64,000 bases of DNA, taken from positions 1,364,001-1,428,000 of the forward strand of contig NZ_CP114054.1 in the NCBI RefSeq assembly GCF_026967575.1, read 5' to 3'. Position numbers and translations under genes: made by a program. The notes beneath the pieces were generated by a model. That model saw only the letters and a program-made list of their open reading frames with translations. It had not been told where the DNA came from and searched no databases. This stretch comes from Aurantiacibacter sp. MUD11 (GTDB lineage Bacteria; Pseudomonadota; Alphaproteobacteria; Sphingomonadales; Sphingomonadaceae). Below, piece after piece: positions 8,901-15,783 of the stretch (within the stretch, counting starts at the first letter, position 1; every line of letters begins with the position of its first letter).

Positions 8901-9839
8901 GACTGAAAGCTTCTTCAGCGCTTCATCCCGTGTTGCGTCAATTTCGGGATCTTGAGCATGTTCCGGGCCGTCCAACTCAATCGCAAGCGCCCCGGCCACC
9001 GGATGAGCAAAAAGAAAGTCGACCCTGCGCTCTGATGAATTTTGGAGGCCGGCGGCCGACATGAGTGTGTCGAGGCTCGCCTGGGGCCAAATCCAATGAC
9101 CCGCTGCAGCTCCGCCAATTCCCGGTAGAAGCGTCTTGAGGAACTTTCGCTCGCGATCACTGTCAAACAATGGAACAATTGAGCTTGCCTCGCGGTCAAG
9201 CCCCGCCTCAAATTGAAAGTTGTCACGTGCCGCCAGTGTGCGCACGATCCCGCTCTGTTCAATGCGAAGAGACCCGCCTGACTTTAGCCGAAAGCCGAGC
9301 TCAGTTCCCGTCAACTCCTCAACTTCGTCAAGCAGCCCGTTTTTATCTAGCGCTGCGCTTTCAATACTGAGTGTCGGAAGCGGCGCATGGCCGCGCTGCA
9401 AAATCTTGAGCAAAAGACCCGCTGCGAGGCGAGCATTCGCATTTGAGGTTCGAGGCCTGTCTTTCTTTGTCAGCAGTTGCGATTGCGAAACCAGTCGAGA
9501 AAGTGGTTCGTTCGGCCTGCCGAGTGCTTCTACAGCAAATTCCGGAAAAGAGCCGATCGCAGTGTATTCGGTGAACCAGCCAGCCCTCGCGATACGGTCC
9601 GACCAGGAGACGGCTAGTTGAGTCTTTGGCTCTTGGTGTCGGTACTCAGTCTCTGGGGAATTAGGAGGAGGCGCATAAGTGGCGGCTTGAGTATCGTCTA
9701 AATCTCGCGTCCCTCGGCAATCAGGAAACTTAGTGCATCCCCAAAACCTGTTGCCGGCCCTAGGGCCCTTCTTGACAGAGCGGAGCTCCATACGTGATCC
9801 GCAGGTAGGATTAGGACAGAAAGGTGATTCGTCACTCAT
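5991..9839 (-). CDS. Zinc ribbon / PD-(D/E)XK-like nuclease / RecQ-family helicase fusion
   Basis: Start at ATG 9839 (a GTG lies 6 nt upstream); 1282 aa, about twice the length of a housekeeping RecQ. Using numbering from the GTG, residues 10-43 form a topoisomerase-type zinc ribbon (Cys 10, 15, 37, 43). Residues about 230-340 look like a Vsr/DUF559-type nuclease: ERKF, then RVDFLF (D276), then ELDGPEH (E290, D292). Residues about 525-890 are a superfamily 2 RecQ helicase with LPTGAGKS, VDEAHCVSEWGHDF, ALTGTAS, FGMGIDKPNI and QEAGRAGRDR. A winged-helix-like and alpha-helical tail of about 390 residues follows. It is flanked by three small genes on the same strand, at least two with membrane segments. 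The architecture suggests DNA recognition, unwinding and cutting, as in anti-phage systems. No named system matches to my knowledge. Confidence 0.85.
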   Translation of the reverse strand: MSDESPFCPNPTCGSRMELRSVKKGPRAGNRFWGCTKFPDCRGTRDLDDTQAATYAPPPNSPETEYRHQEPKTQLAVSWSDRIARAGWFTEYTAIGSFPEFAVEALGRPNEPLSRLVSQSQLLTKKDRPRTSNANARLAAGLLLKILQRGHAPLPTLSIESAALDKNGLLDEVEELTGTELGFRLKSGGSLRIEQSGIVRTLAARDNFQFEAGLDREASSIVPLFDSDRERKFLKTLLPGIGGAAAGHWIWPQASLDTLMSAAGLQNSSERRVDFLFAHPVAGALAIELDGPEHAQDPEIDATRDEALKKLSVEVVRVPNQEIDQSKGGALQRIQEFISPLGQEDSDHHTSRSVGAIRDCTRASKFQFGVVKALQLGWLQPGADWKINCIGLNGMARPALIDLLEMLSSIDTLYGLSVSPSAVEISDGGKVISFQKDNGGWASKIMRKKPSTDGFFAIAVDLDSGPYHALGEGQTEADIVIRGCFLPVPLALQSSFENVRRGISDGDAAGQIEALGTFLRHVFRKRAFRELQAEACLNSLRQEDSVVLLPTGAGKSLVYQLCGLLLPGITIVIDPIVALIEDQVEGLANYGIDRVTGITSAVSSEEERRRLLLGIERGEYFFVLHSPQRLQSPAFRTTLRSLAQTSLINLAVVDEAHCVSEWGHDFVPAYLNLARNIREFGKDTEGSPPPILALTGTASRAVLRDLLTDLNIDRSNSNALIRPPSFDRPELEFSVTRFDRGADIDGAIRGTLNKLPNIFQLPAQEFFKPTGRRTASGIVFVPFVNGKTHGVGHVSEVVRQATATTTSLYSGKAPRGIDGDWESLKRENATAFKQNEAPILVSTKAFGMGIDKPNIRYTVHVGMPGSLEAYYQEAGRAGRDRDRAHCAIIFNEFDEGRSNKLLDPDLDLSELKTVYNQLSNRSTDDDVTRALWFHLNTFAGQEDERNAIVELLEQLGDLTRADEIQISFAKDRNRQERALHRLVRIGVVHDYEVDFGSSLFVVHLRGFSPERSRQSLLQYVRASQPGRVKQFEDRLAELSDDQAREFVVAIAELLIDFVYDVIERSRRRAIQEAVLLARNSSNDPEIRQRLLDYLQEGIGAEQLEDLVTAEEVKFDPWIELLESVQTPIEAGEIRGLAIRALESYPDHPGLLIMRAYSEMMCQDAEEAIAVQALETVFRQAQERYSVAEDEMRNVARRLGALADQVPTLGFPMAVVFANARSRKWIDPTLLEDGITALRNFAPDAMAAASCSSMLPVQEATINRGSQALSEFEQDSLVKELLG

Positions 9840-9961
9840 GAACACTGCACTTAAGCAAAACGGAATTAGATTTCATACCACTTAGTGCGCTCGCGCAGGC
9901 TAGGCGGTTTTGCGGACTTGAGCTACGGAAAGCAAAAGCAGGCGCGTCAATGTCGCGATCA

Positions 9962-10693
9962 TCACAATGCTATCATTGGATCGTTTAATACGGCATCTAA
10001 TGCGACGGCTGTAGCCAAACCGATCCCCAGATCGCCCATCGCGGATTTCAGTTGGAGCCAGTCGACACGCTTCTCCTGGAGGACTGCTCTTGCTGAGAAG
10101 GCCGCGCCCACGAGCAGTGATGCAGAGCCAATGCCGAAAATTTCTTCGGCAATAGTTGGATCGTATTCATCTGAGAGCGCTCTCCAGACCTCACGTTCCA
10201 GATCCCGATTTGAAAAGCCAGAACTGCCGATGCCATCAACCATCTTAGCAACCTCTTCGGTCGCTATGATATCAATTTCCGGATACCGCTCCAGGTGTTC
10301 AAAGATGTGCATTGGGTCTTCGACTGCCTTCACCTGGATCTGTTGGATCACTTGACCATCCAAGACATATTCGACGTCGTAGCCTGGCTGGTTCAGTGCC
10401 TCGGCGATTTCAGCGCGGACCATGTCTGCGTCTGCGTTCTCTGAAGCCACAACTAGCATTTCGTGATAGATGCCTTTGACGTTCGAAACGACGCCTCGAA
10501 GCTGAATTGGGTCGAGACCACGCAGATAATACCGGAGCTCCTCAGGAGTTGCATCTGCAAGATTAGCCTTGGAACGTCTTAGCGCGTCGAGAACCATTAG
10601 CTCATCACGGCTTGGCGCCTGCAACGAGCCATCAATAGTCCTCTGGAGGGTCACTGCGATAATGACTGCGGCGCTCCGGGTCTTACTTATCAT
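9962..10693 (-). CDS. Nuclease-like protein with C-terminal hydrophobic segments
   Basis: 243 aa, unrecognised. Residues about 74-122 read G..HE, then LDG, then QIQVK (E78, D112, Q120, K122). This spacing resembles the restriction-endonuclease fold (E-D-QxK), but the assignment rests on motif pattern only. Residues about 186-202 and 222-236 are hydrophobic (GIGSASLLVGAAFSARAV and GIGLATAVALDAVL) and could be membrane helices. The ATG overlaps the stop of the upstream 234-aa gene as ATGA, so the two are translationally coupled; the RecQ-like gene starts 122 nt downstream. Together they suggest a membrane-linked nucleic-acid-processing complex. Other explanations, such as a structural adaptor without catalysis, remain open. 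Confidence 0.6.
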   Translation of the reverse strand: MISKTRSAAVIIAVTLQRTIDGSLQAPSRDELMVLDALRRSKANLADATPEELRYYLRGLDPIQLRGVVSNVKGIYHEMLVVASENADADMVRAEIAEALNQPGYDVEYVLDGQVIQQIQVKAVEDPMHIFEHLERYPEIDIIATEEVAKMVDGIGSSGFSNRDLEREVWRALSDEYDPTIAEEIFGIGSASLLVGAAFSARAVLQEKRVDWLQLKSAMGDLGIGLATAVALDAVLNDPMIAL

Positions 10694-11394
10694 CGGTCAA
10701 GATACTTCCGTGTCACCTGGGGAAGTTCGTGGAGGGTTTGCTGCATGCGTGCGCCGGATGAAAACGTAAGCGGAATGCGCCTTGGGTTTCCTCTCTCCCT
10801 TGCATAGTTGTGCCGAAGATCAGCCAAGAGCGCCTCCACACCGACCTTGAAGAAGAAATCAATGGCTCGCTTGGCGGCTCTCGTCATCGGCTCCCGTCGC
10901 TCTATTGCTGACATTAAATTCATTCGTTCTGCTCGCGCCGCCGACGCGAGACGGAGAGCGGCATAGAGCATGGCCTGCTCTGGAGATGATAGGCTTTGAG
11001 GATCTTTGCCTTTGGAGAATAGCCGCTTCCGGACGTAAAGCCCGACCGGAATGGCCGCCGCCAAAGCACCGCCGGTTAGGATGACTCCACCGCCGACTGC
11101 TCCAAAACCAAAAATTGATCCAATCCAATAAAGCGAAGCGGTGTTAAATGCTGCACCAGACAGGCTTGCTATTGCAGTTCCAGTCCCGGCAGTGCCGAAC
11201 AAGCCGATAGCCCCCAAAGTGCCCGTCATCACTCCAGCAGCAGCAATTTTCGAAACCGCAACACCAACGATTCTCTCAACGGATTTTGTTGGCTGTTCCA
11301 GAATTGCCGCTGCAGCCTTCGTGAGCGCCTGCTCCACCTTGTCGAGGTCTTGGGCAGCCGCCCGGGTCTCCTCCAAAGCCTTGGCGTCAGTCAA
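10690..11394 (-). CDS. Glycine-rich membrane protein, first gene of helicase operon
   Basis: 234 aa, unrecognised. Residues about 45-122 are an unusually Gly/Ala-rich hydrophobic stretch with GxxxG-like repeats (GVMTGTLGAIGLFGTAG and GFGAVGGGVILTGGALAA), enough for two to three packed helices of the glycine-zipper kind. This is followed by YVRKRLF, a basic stop-transfer-like segment, and a helical basic C-terminal domain. The start is TTG at 11394: an in-frame stop lies 30 nt upstream, the next Met (about residue 55) would be inside the hydrophobic part, and AGGAAT precedes the TTG. It heads the four-gene operon. A pore or membrane-scaffold role is possible but unproven. Confidence 0.6.
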   Translation of the reverse strand: MTDAKALEETRAAAQDLDKVEQALTKAAAAILEQPTKSVERIVGVAVSKIAAAGVMTGTLGAIGLFGTAGTGTAIASLSGAAFNTASLYWIGSIFGFGAVGGGVILTGGALAAAIPVGLYVRKRLFSKGKDPQSLSSPEQAMLYAALRLASAARAERMNLMSAIERREPMTRAAKRAIDFFFKVGVEALLADLRHNYARERGNPRRIPLTFSSGARMQQTLHELPQVTRKYLDR

Positions 11395-11480
11395 ATTCCT
11401 AATTCCCGCCTTCGTCTTGAGCTAGAATCTGATCTACGCGACTTAGCGCTAAGAACCTAGTCTCTAGGGGCGAACAAAGG

Positions 11481-11513
11481 GTCTGCTTTCCACCCAGTTG
11501 TGGACGTTCGATG
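11481..11513. repeat. Dispersed intergenic repeat, copy
   Basis: GTCTGCTTTCCACCC (exact reverse complement of 1246-1260), then AGTTGTGGACGTTCGATG. It lies in the 244-nt gap between the helicase operon and the cupin gene. That gap must also hold the operon promoter; I could not identify -35 and -10 boxes with confidence. Confidence 0.65.
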
Positions 11514-11638
11514 TTGCCACTTTGGGCTCACACTCCGCACCAAGGAGCTTTTACGGACCGGGCTCTATTGTCGGCCATTTAGGTAAAGGGCGGCCAAGCT
11601 GGATGTTCCAGCGTGACCGCACCCCTGTCCGTCTGGTC

Positions 11639-12610
11639 TTACTCGTCGTCCTGAGTGTTCTCATGGAACTGATAGTCACGGTGCCAGGCATTCACGTCTT
11701 CAAGATAGGTCGGATATGAAGTTCCAAAGGCGAAGTCCGAATTGTCTCCATAGAGCACAAGAATACCCTCAAGCGGTTCGTCGCCGTCGTTGACAATTCG
11801 ATGCCTCACAAACTGCGGGATGAAAATGCTCATGCCTTCGGTGATTTCGACCGGACCATCATCGCTGTAGAGTGTGGCTTGGCCCGAAGTTACGACGAAC
11901 AGGTTCGGCATCTGACCGAATTCCATACGCGGATCATCGTTTGCTACTTCCTGCGGCCCGATGCTGAAATGCATCACACGAAAACCCTTCATCATATGCA
12001 GGGCGGTTGCCTGCGCACCGTGGGTCATCAATGAATTGTCGCGCCCGAACCGAGTGATCTCCGGTTTGCCCTTGGTGAAGAAGTGCGAGAGGGCAATGTA
12101 CATGTCCCCCTCGTCGCCGGATGTCGATGCGAAGCCGTCCATATCGCGCGTTTCGACCCCCACGCGGTCGCTACCAAAGCTCTGCATAGCAGCGGTGCCG
12201 GCGTTGACCTCACCAGACGCAATCCTCTCGAGTACATCGAGACTGGCGATTTCGAAATACCATGTCGGCTGCTCGGGGGCACCGCGAGAAAGAACGATAT
12301 CATGCGGACCAAAGCTGTGATCGGTTAGCCGGCCACGCGCCGACGCGGTCTCGTTGCGCCTAACCTCGACGCTCCACCATTCCTGGCCCAGCTTGACCCC
12401 AAATCGCGAATTTAGCGCCATCGGATCGTTCCGGTAATCAGCGACAAATTCGCGTAGGATCGCATCCACCCGCTCACTCTCGGCCTCGCTAATTGAGGCA
12501 ACGCTTTCTACCTGATTATTGTGCTGAGCCATGGCCACTCCCGGCGTCGTTGTACCTGATGCTGTAACTGCAGCGAGCCCGGTCAAGATTATCGATTTGA
12601 GACGCATCAT
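11639..12610 (-). CDS. Secreted SCP2-like / cupin protein
   Basis: 323 aa from ATG 12610 (a second ATG follows at 12607), placed by GGAGGAG just upstream. The N-terminus is a signal peptide (basic start, LKSIILTGLAAVTASG, ending near AMA-QH), so the product is periplasmic or secreted. Residues about 40-150 (WYFEIASLDVLERIASGEVN and the following AMQSFG) resemble an SCP2 sterol-carrier fold. Residues about 235-300 (LFVVTSGQATLY, EGMSIFIPQFVRHRI) form a cupin barrel with the usual glycines and one clear histidine-bearing motif. Function unknown; lipid or small-molecule binding is a guess. It faces the same way as the TetR gene upstream, and a TetR-type operator precedes it. Confidence 0.7.
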   Translation of the reverse strand: MMRLKSIILTGLAAVTASGTTTPGVAMAQHNNQVESVASISEAESERVDAILREFVADYRNDPMALNSRFGVKLGQEWWSVEVRRNETASARGRLTDHSFGPHDIVLSRGAPEQPTWYFEIASLDVLERIASGEVNAGTAAMQSFGSDRVGVETRDMDGFASTSGDEGDMYIALSHFFTKGKPEITRFGRDNSLMTHGAQATALHMMKGFRVMHFSIGPQEVANDDPRMEFGQMPNLFVVTSGQATLYSDDGPVEITEGMSIFIPQFVRHRIVNDGDEPLEGILVLYGDNSDFAFGTSYPTYLEDVNAWHRDYQFHENTQDDE

Positions 12611-12660
12611 CCACTCCTCCGTATTAGTGTTATACGCAGGCAATACACGCACAGATTATA

Positions 12661-12681
12661 TTGAGCAAGCGTTTAATTTAG
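12661..12681. promoter_or_regulatory. Putative TetR operator upstream of the cupin gene
   Basis: TTGAGCAAGCGTTTAA (12661-12676) followed by TTTAG. Thirteen bases (GCGTTTAATTTAG, 12669-12681) recur exactly at 13347-13359, upstream of the TetR gene, and the 16-bp cores differ at only three positions. The site overlaps the 3' end of the TetR gene and lies about 50 nt before the cupin start. Confidence 0.6.
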
Positions 12682-13328
12682 CGGTCGGTCGTCTCTCCTC
12701 TCAGCGCGCGTGAGAGCATCGAAGCAAGGGTGTCGGTAAAGATGTCGAGATCTGGGGTGCTCATTGGGCGGCTCAGTTTGCCAACGGTGGCTTCACGCAT
12801 CTGGGTCGCAACCGTAAAATGAATCAGCGGGCCGACAATTGCGAGATGCACGATCTGCGGGTCCCAGCCGCGAGCCTCGGCATCCAAAGGAAGTGTATCG
12901 AGCACTTTCTCGGTCAATGCCATGAAGCTACGCAAGGTGTTGGCGGTGTCAGGATTTAGCAGGCGATCGGGGTCCATCTGTTCCCGCAAAATCATCGGTG
13001 CGAGATGCGGTTGCGAGGCGATAGCACGCGAAAGGATGCGGACTAGCTTAATCTCGGGAAGTTCGGCACTTGAAAGGTCGCCCTCCTGCGCCAGCCGCTC
13101 TGCTTCCGCCACCGCATCAGCCAAGATCTCATCGTACAGGCCGCCCTTTCCGTTGAAGTGGTAAGAGACGAGCGCCTGATTGCAGCCCGCCCGATCAGCA
13201 ATGTCGCGAACACCCGTAGCGCGATATCCGCGGGTCGCAAAAAGCTCGGCGCCGGCGGCCTTTATCATTGCTCGGGTGTCAAGTGTGCGTTGCTGGGTCG
13301 CGCGTCTCCGGGTTTTGATGGTAGCCAT
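12678..13328 (-). CDS. TetR/AcrR family transcriptional regulator
   Basis: 216 aa. Residues about 15-65 form the TetR helix-turn-helix: TRAMIKAAGAELFATRGY, then GVRDIADRAGCNQALVSYHF, the family signature ending in YHF. The C-terminal part is alpha-helical with the ligand-pocket character of CerR/RutR-like regulators, but the ligand is unknown. It is encoded just upstream of the secreted cupin gene on the same strand. A near-identical 16-bp imperfect palindrome lies before each gene, so it probably represses itself and the cupin gene. Its own start at 13328 is followed within 30 nt upstream by the operator. Confidence 0.85.
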   Translation of the reverse strand: MATIKTRRRATQQRTLDTRAMIKAAGAELFATRGYRATGVRDIADRAGCNQALVSYHFNGKGGLYDEILADAVAEAERLAQEGDLSSAELPEIKLVRILSRAIASQPHLAPMILREQMDPDRLLNPDTANTLRSFMALTEKVLDTLPLDAEARGWDPQIVHLAIVGPLIHFTVATQMREATVGKLSRPMSTPDLDIFTDTLASMLSRALRGETTDR

Positions 13329-13338
13329 TTAATCAAGG

Positions 13339-13359
13339 TTAAGCGTGCGTTTAATTTAG
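13339..13359. promoter_or_regulatory. Putative TetR autoregulatory operator
   Basis: TTAAGCGTGCGTTTAA (13339-13354) is a near-perfect dyad (arms TTAAGCG and CGTTTAA, one mismatch) followed by TTTAG. It sits 10-30 nt upstream of the TetR start and matches the site at 12661-12681. Confidence 0.65.
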
Positions 13360-13404
13360 GTCAAAGCAAAGATCATGCTGAAGCCTTGAGCGCCGCCTTC
13401 TTCA

Positions 13405-13438
13405 AATGTCTCTTTCCCACCCAGATGCGGATATTCGA
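13405..13438. repeat. Dispersed intergenic repeat, copy
   Basis: AATGTCTCTTTCCCACCC, then AGATGCGGATATTCG, a degenerate member of the family seen at 11481 and 14795. Confidence 0.5.
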
Positions 13439-13562
13439 CGAGGCGAACGCACAGACGTCAGATGCTGGGATCTTGTCGGTATCCACCGCTGGGTTTCCCG
13501 CGAATGGATAATCCGCTCATTTTGCATTACGAAGATGGCCTTTCGCATCCGGGGGGAACGCG

Positions 13563-14786
13563 ATGTCAAAATATGCCAGTCTGATTGTTCCGGCAGCACC
13601 AAGTGATCGGTTCACAGAAATTGATGCGCTGCGAGGTTTTGCACTTTTCGGGATATTGCTGGCAAACTTGCCAAATTGGGTGGGACTAGGAGCGATTGGT
13701 CCCGATCGGATGCCTGAGCTGATGGGGAGCATATCGCTTCCGGCCTTTACGGTCTTCTTCAACGGGCTGCTGGACGGGAAATTCTACACGGTCTTCTCCT
13801 TGCTCTTTGGACTTGGCTTCTCGCTTCAGCTGGACCGGCTCGAAGCGAAAGGAGCTGACGGGCTGGCGATCTTTTATCGTCGAATGGCCGTCCTGTTATT
13901 GATTGGATTGATACACCTGTCCTTCATTTGGTCGGGTGATATTCTGACCGCCTACGCGCTCCTGGGCTTCGCACTCCCATTCTTTCGTCGGCTGTCTGAT
14001 CGCAATTTGTTGTTCACAGCAGCCGTCATCCTTTTCGCGATACCGCTACTTGGCGTTTGGTTACTCAACATGCGCAACCCTGGTTGGCTCAATCCATTAT
14101 GGGAGGGAGGGGTCTTTCTTTGGGAGGCAGCAGGCGGTGACCGCGATGCTGACTACTTCGAGGTTCTCGCCCATGGTGGCTTAAGGGAACTTGGTTGGCG
14201 GGCCGCATCAGAGTGGGCATTCAACCTAACCGACAAACTCGACACTTGGCGGTTTGCCAAAGTTCTTGGAACCATGCTGCTCGGCATGTGGGCAGGGCGC
14301 AAACTCGTTCGCGGAGAACTTCTGGGAAATCGCAAACTCCTATGGAGCCTTTTCATTGGTGGGATGGCGATCTCGGTTCCTGTCAACTGGATCTACATCC
14401 AGCAGCCCCCTCATGCCCAAACACACTGGTCATCCCTGATCGGCACTGCTCCGGCTGGAATTGCATATGCTGCTGGCTTCCTTCTCGTGATCCCGCATTT
14501 GCCAAGAGTATGTTCAGCCCTGGCTGCAGTGGGTCGTATGGCGCTGACGAACTACCTGCTTACAAGCCTTGTCGCGGGCTTCGTCTTCTATGGCCTCGGG
14601 CTCGGAATGATGGGCACCATCATGCTTGATGTCACCTACGTTGGAGGGCTGATATTCTTCGGCCTAATGGTGATCGCGAGTAAGTGGTGGCTTGCTGGGC
14701 ATCAGCAGGGCCCAATGGAAGCGCTGTGGCGGAGGTTGACATACCGAAAGGCTCGGACTGAGCCAGCGGTTCAGCCTGCGGCTTAG
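13563..14786 (+). CDS. DUF418 family membrane protein (YeiB-like)
   Basis: 407 aa, polytopic. The N-terminus reads RFTEIDALRGFALFGILLANL, the family opening (DxxRGxAxxGI). Around ten hydrophobic segments follow, and the C-terminal DUF418 domain has AVGRMALTNYLLTSLV and a terminal KWWLAGHQQGPMEALWRRLTY that matches the usual W..GP.E..WR.....R ending. The start ATG follows CGGGGGGAA. The family is distantly related to acyltransferase-3 proteins and its biochemical role is not established. It lies alone between two copies of the dispersed repeat. Confidence 0.85.
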   Translation: MSKYASLIVPAAPSDRFTEIDALRGFALFGILLANLPNWVGLGAIGPDRMPELMGSISLPAFTVFFNGLLDGKFYTVFSLLFGLGFSLQLDRLEAKGADGLAIFYRRMAVLLLIGLIHLSFIWSGDILTAYALLGFALPFFRRLSDRNLLFTAAVILFAIPLLGVWLLNMRNPGWLNPLWEGGVFLWEAAGGDRDADYFEVLAHGGLRELGWRAASEWAFNLTDKLDTWRFAKVLGTMLLGMWAGRKLVRGELLGNRKLLWSLFIGGMAISVPVNWIYIQQPPHAQTHWSSLIGTAPAGIAYAAGFLLVIPHLPRVCSALAAVGRMALTNYLLTSLVAGFVFYGLGLGMMGTIMLDVTYVGGLIFFGLMVIASKWWLAGHQQGPMEALWRRLTYRKARTEPAVQPAA

Positions 14787-14794
14787 TTGTCAGC

Positions 14795-14826
14795 GTCCGC
14801 TTTCCACCCAATCTGAGATGTTCGGG
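14795..14826. repeat. Dispersed intergenic repeat, copy
   Basis: GTCCGCTTTCCACCC, then AATCTGAGATGTTCGGG. It lies immediately before a truncated recombinase gene. Confidence 0.6.
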
Positions 14827-14888
14827 CCCAGTTTCTTAGTTGTCAGAGAAGACATCCCCCGCGGCCAAACTGGCCAAGGAGAATGAAG

Positions 14889-14960
14889 ATGACCTACTCA
14901 CAGTTTGATCCGGCGGCTCAGAACCGCGTGCCATGGAACTCGCTGCGAAGAAGAAAGTAA
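14889..14960 (+). pseudogene. Truncated tyrosine recombinase, N-terminal 23 codons only
   Basis: An ATG at 14889 behind AAGGAGAATGAAG opens a 23-codon frame beginning MTYSQFDPAAQNRVPWN and ending at TAA 14958-14960. Sphingomonad tyrosine-type recombinases of about 210 aa begin with a very similar FDPAxQNRxPWN sequence, which I recall from the family rather than from a search. The conserved continuation is missing, so this is a broken copy fused to unrelated sequence. It lies next to a dispersed repeat, consistent with past mobile-element activity here. Confidence 0.6.
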
Positions 14961-15039
14961 ATTCACTAGCTTCAGGCCCAGGGTTGGTTCAGTGTGGCTT
15001 GAGTCCGAAGGAAGTCGATCGGGCACTTGGGGGCTTTTG

Positions 15040-15783
15040 ATGCGGATAATCATTCTTGTCGGTGCGATTGCCTGCGCCACCTATGGCCCCGTAGCTGCGC
15101 AAGAAGTCGAAGCGCCTTTACCGCTGCCCGTCCAGCTTCGTAGTGAAGGCAATGCCATCCTCCCAGCTGGTACAGAGATCCAGCTGCGAATGAATGAGAC
15201 CATCACGACGAGTGGCAACACTTGGCAGGAAGGTGACACTTTCAACCTCGTTGTCGCTGAAGACGTTATGCTCGGTCAGTACATCGTTATTCCAGCAGGG
15301 ACCCCTGCAGTCGGACGAATAACCTGGCTCACCAGTCGAGGCATGTTCGGCAAGTCTGGCAAGATGGATGTCGAACTCGAACACATCGAGATTCATGGAC
15401 GCCAGATTGCGATCAACGGAACCTATCGTCAGGAAGGCGAAGGAGCGACGTTGGAAACGCTCGGCGGGGTATTGGTGGCGGGTGTGTTTGGCGGGATCGT
15501 AACTGGCCGCAGTGCACGCATTCCCAACGGTCGGGAACTGCGCGCGACAACTGAGGCTCCAATCGAGCTTGCCATCGCGGCAAGTGAGATCGACTACGAT
15601 CATCAAGCTTCGACGAGCGAGATACTGGAACGAGGGAGACCTGACGCGGTGAGCGTCAGGCGTACACCTGGCGTCCACCCTTCTGCAGCACTGGTGCAGC
15701 AGCGGCGTGAGTATGACGAAGCGCTAGAGACCGCGCGCCAGGAATCCGCCGGGCAGGTGGAGCTGGCGCCCGAAGGGGAGTGA
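15040..15783 (+). CDS. Conserved exported protein of unknown function
   Basis: 247 aa from ATG 15040. The frame extends upstream, but this ATG gives a clear signal peptide (MRIIILVGAIACATYGPVAAQ). The mature part is beta-rich: ILPAGTEIQLRMNETITTSG, VIPAGTPAVGRITW and KSGKMDVELEHIEIHGRQI. These resemble the central beta domain of a periplasmic protein type common in sphingomonads. A short hydrophobic glycine stretch (GGVLVAGVFGGIVTG) lies near residue 150. The C-terminus is charged and probably disordered. No function is known to me. No operon partner is visible. Confidence 0.7.
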   Translation: MRIIILVGAIACATYGPVAAQEVEAPLPLPVQLRSEGNAILPAGTEIQLRMNETITTSGNTWQEGDTFNLVVAEDVMLGQYIVIPAGTPAVGRITWLTSRGMFGKSGKMDVELEHIEIHGRQIAINGTYRQEGEGATLETLGGVLVAGVFGGIVTGRSARIPNGRELRATTEAPIELAIAASEIDYDHQASTSEILERGRPDAVSVRRTPGVHPSAALVQQRREYDEALETARQESAGQVELAPEGE

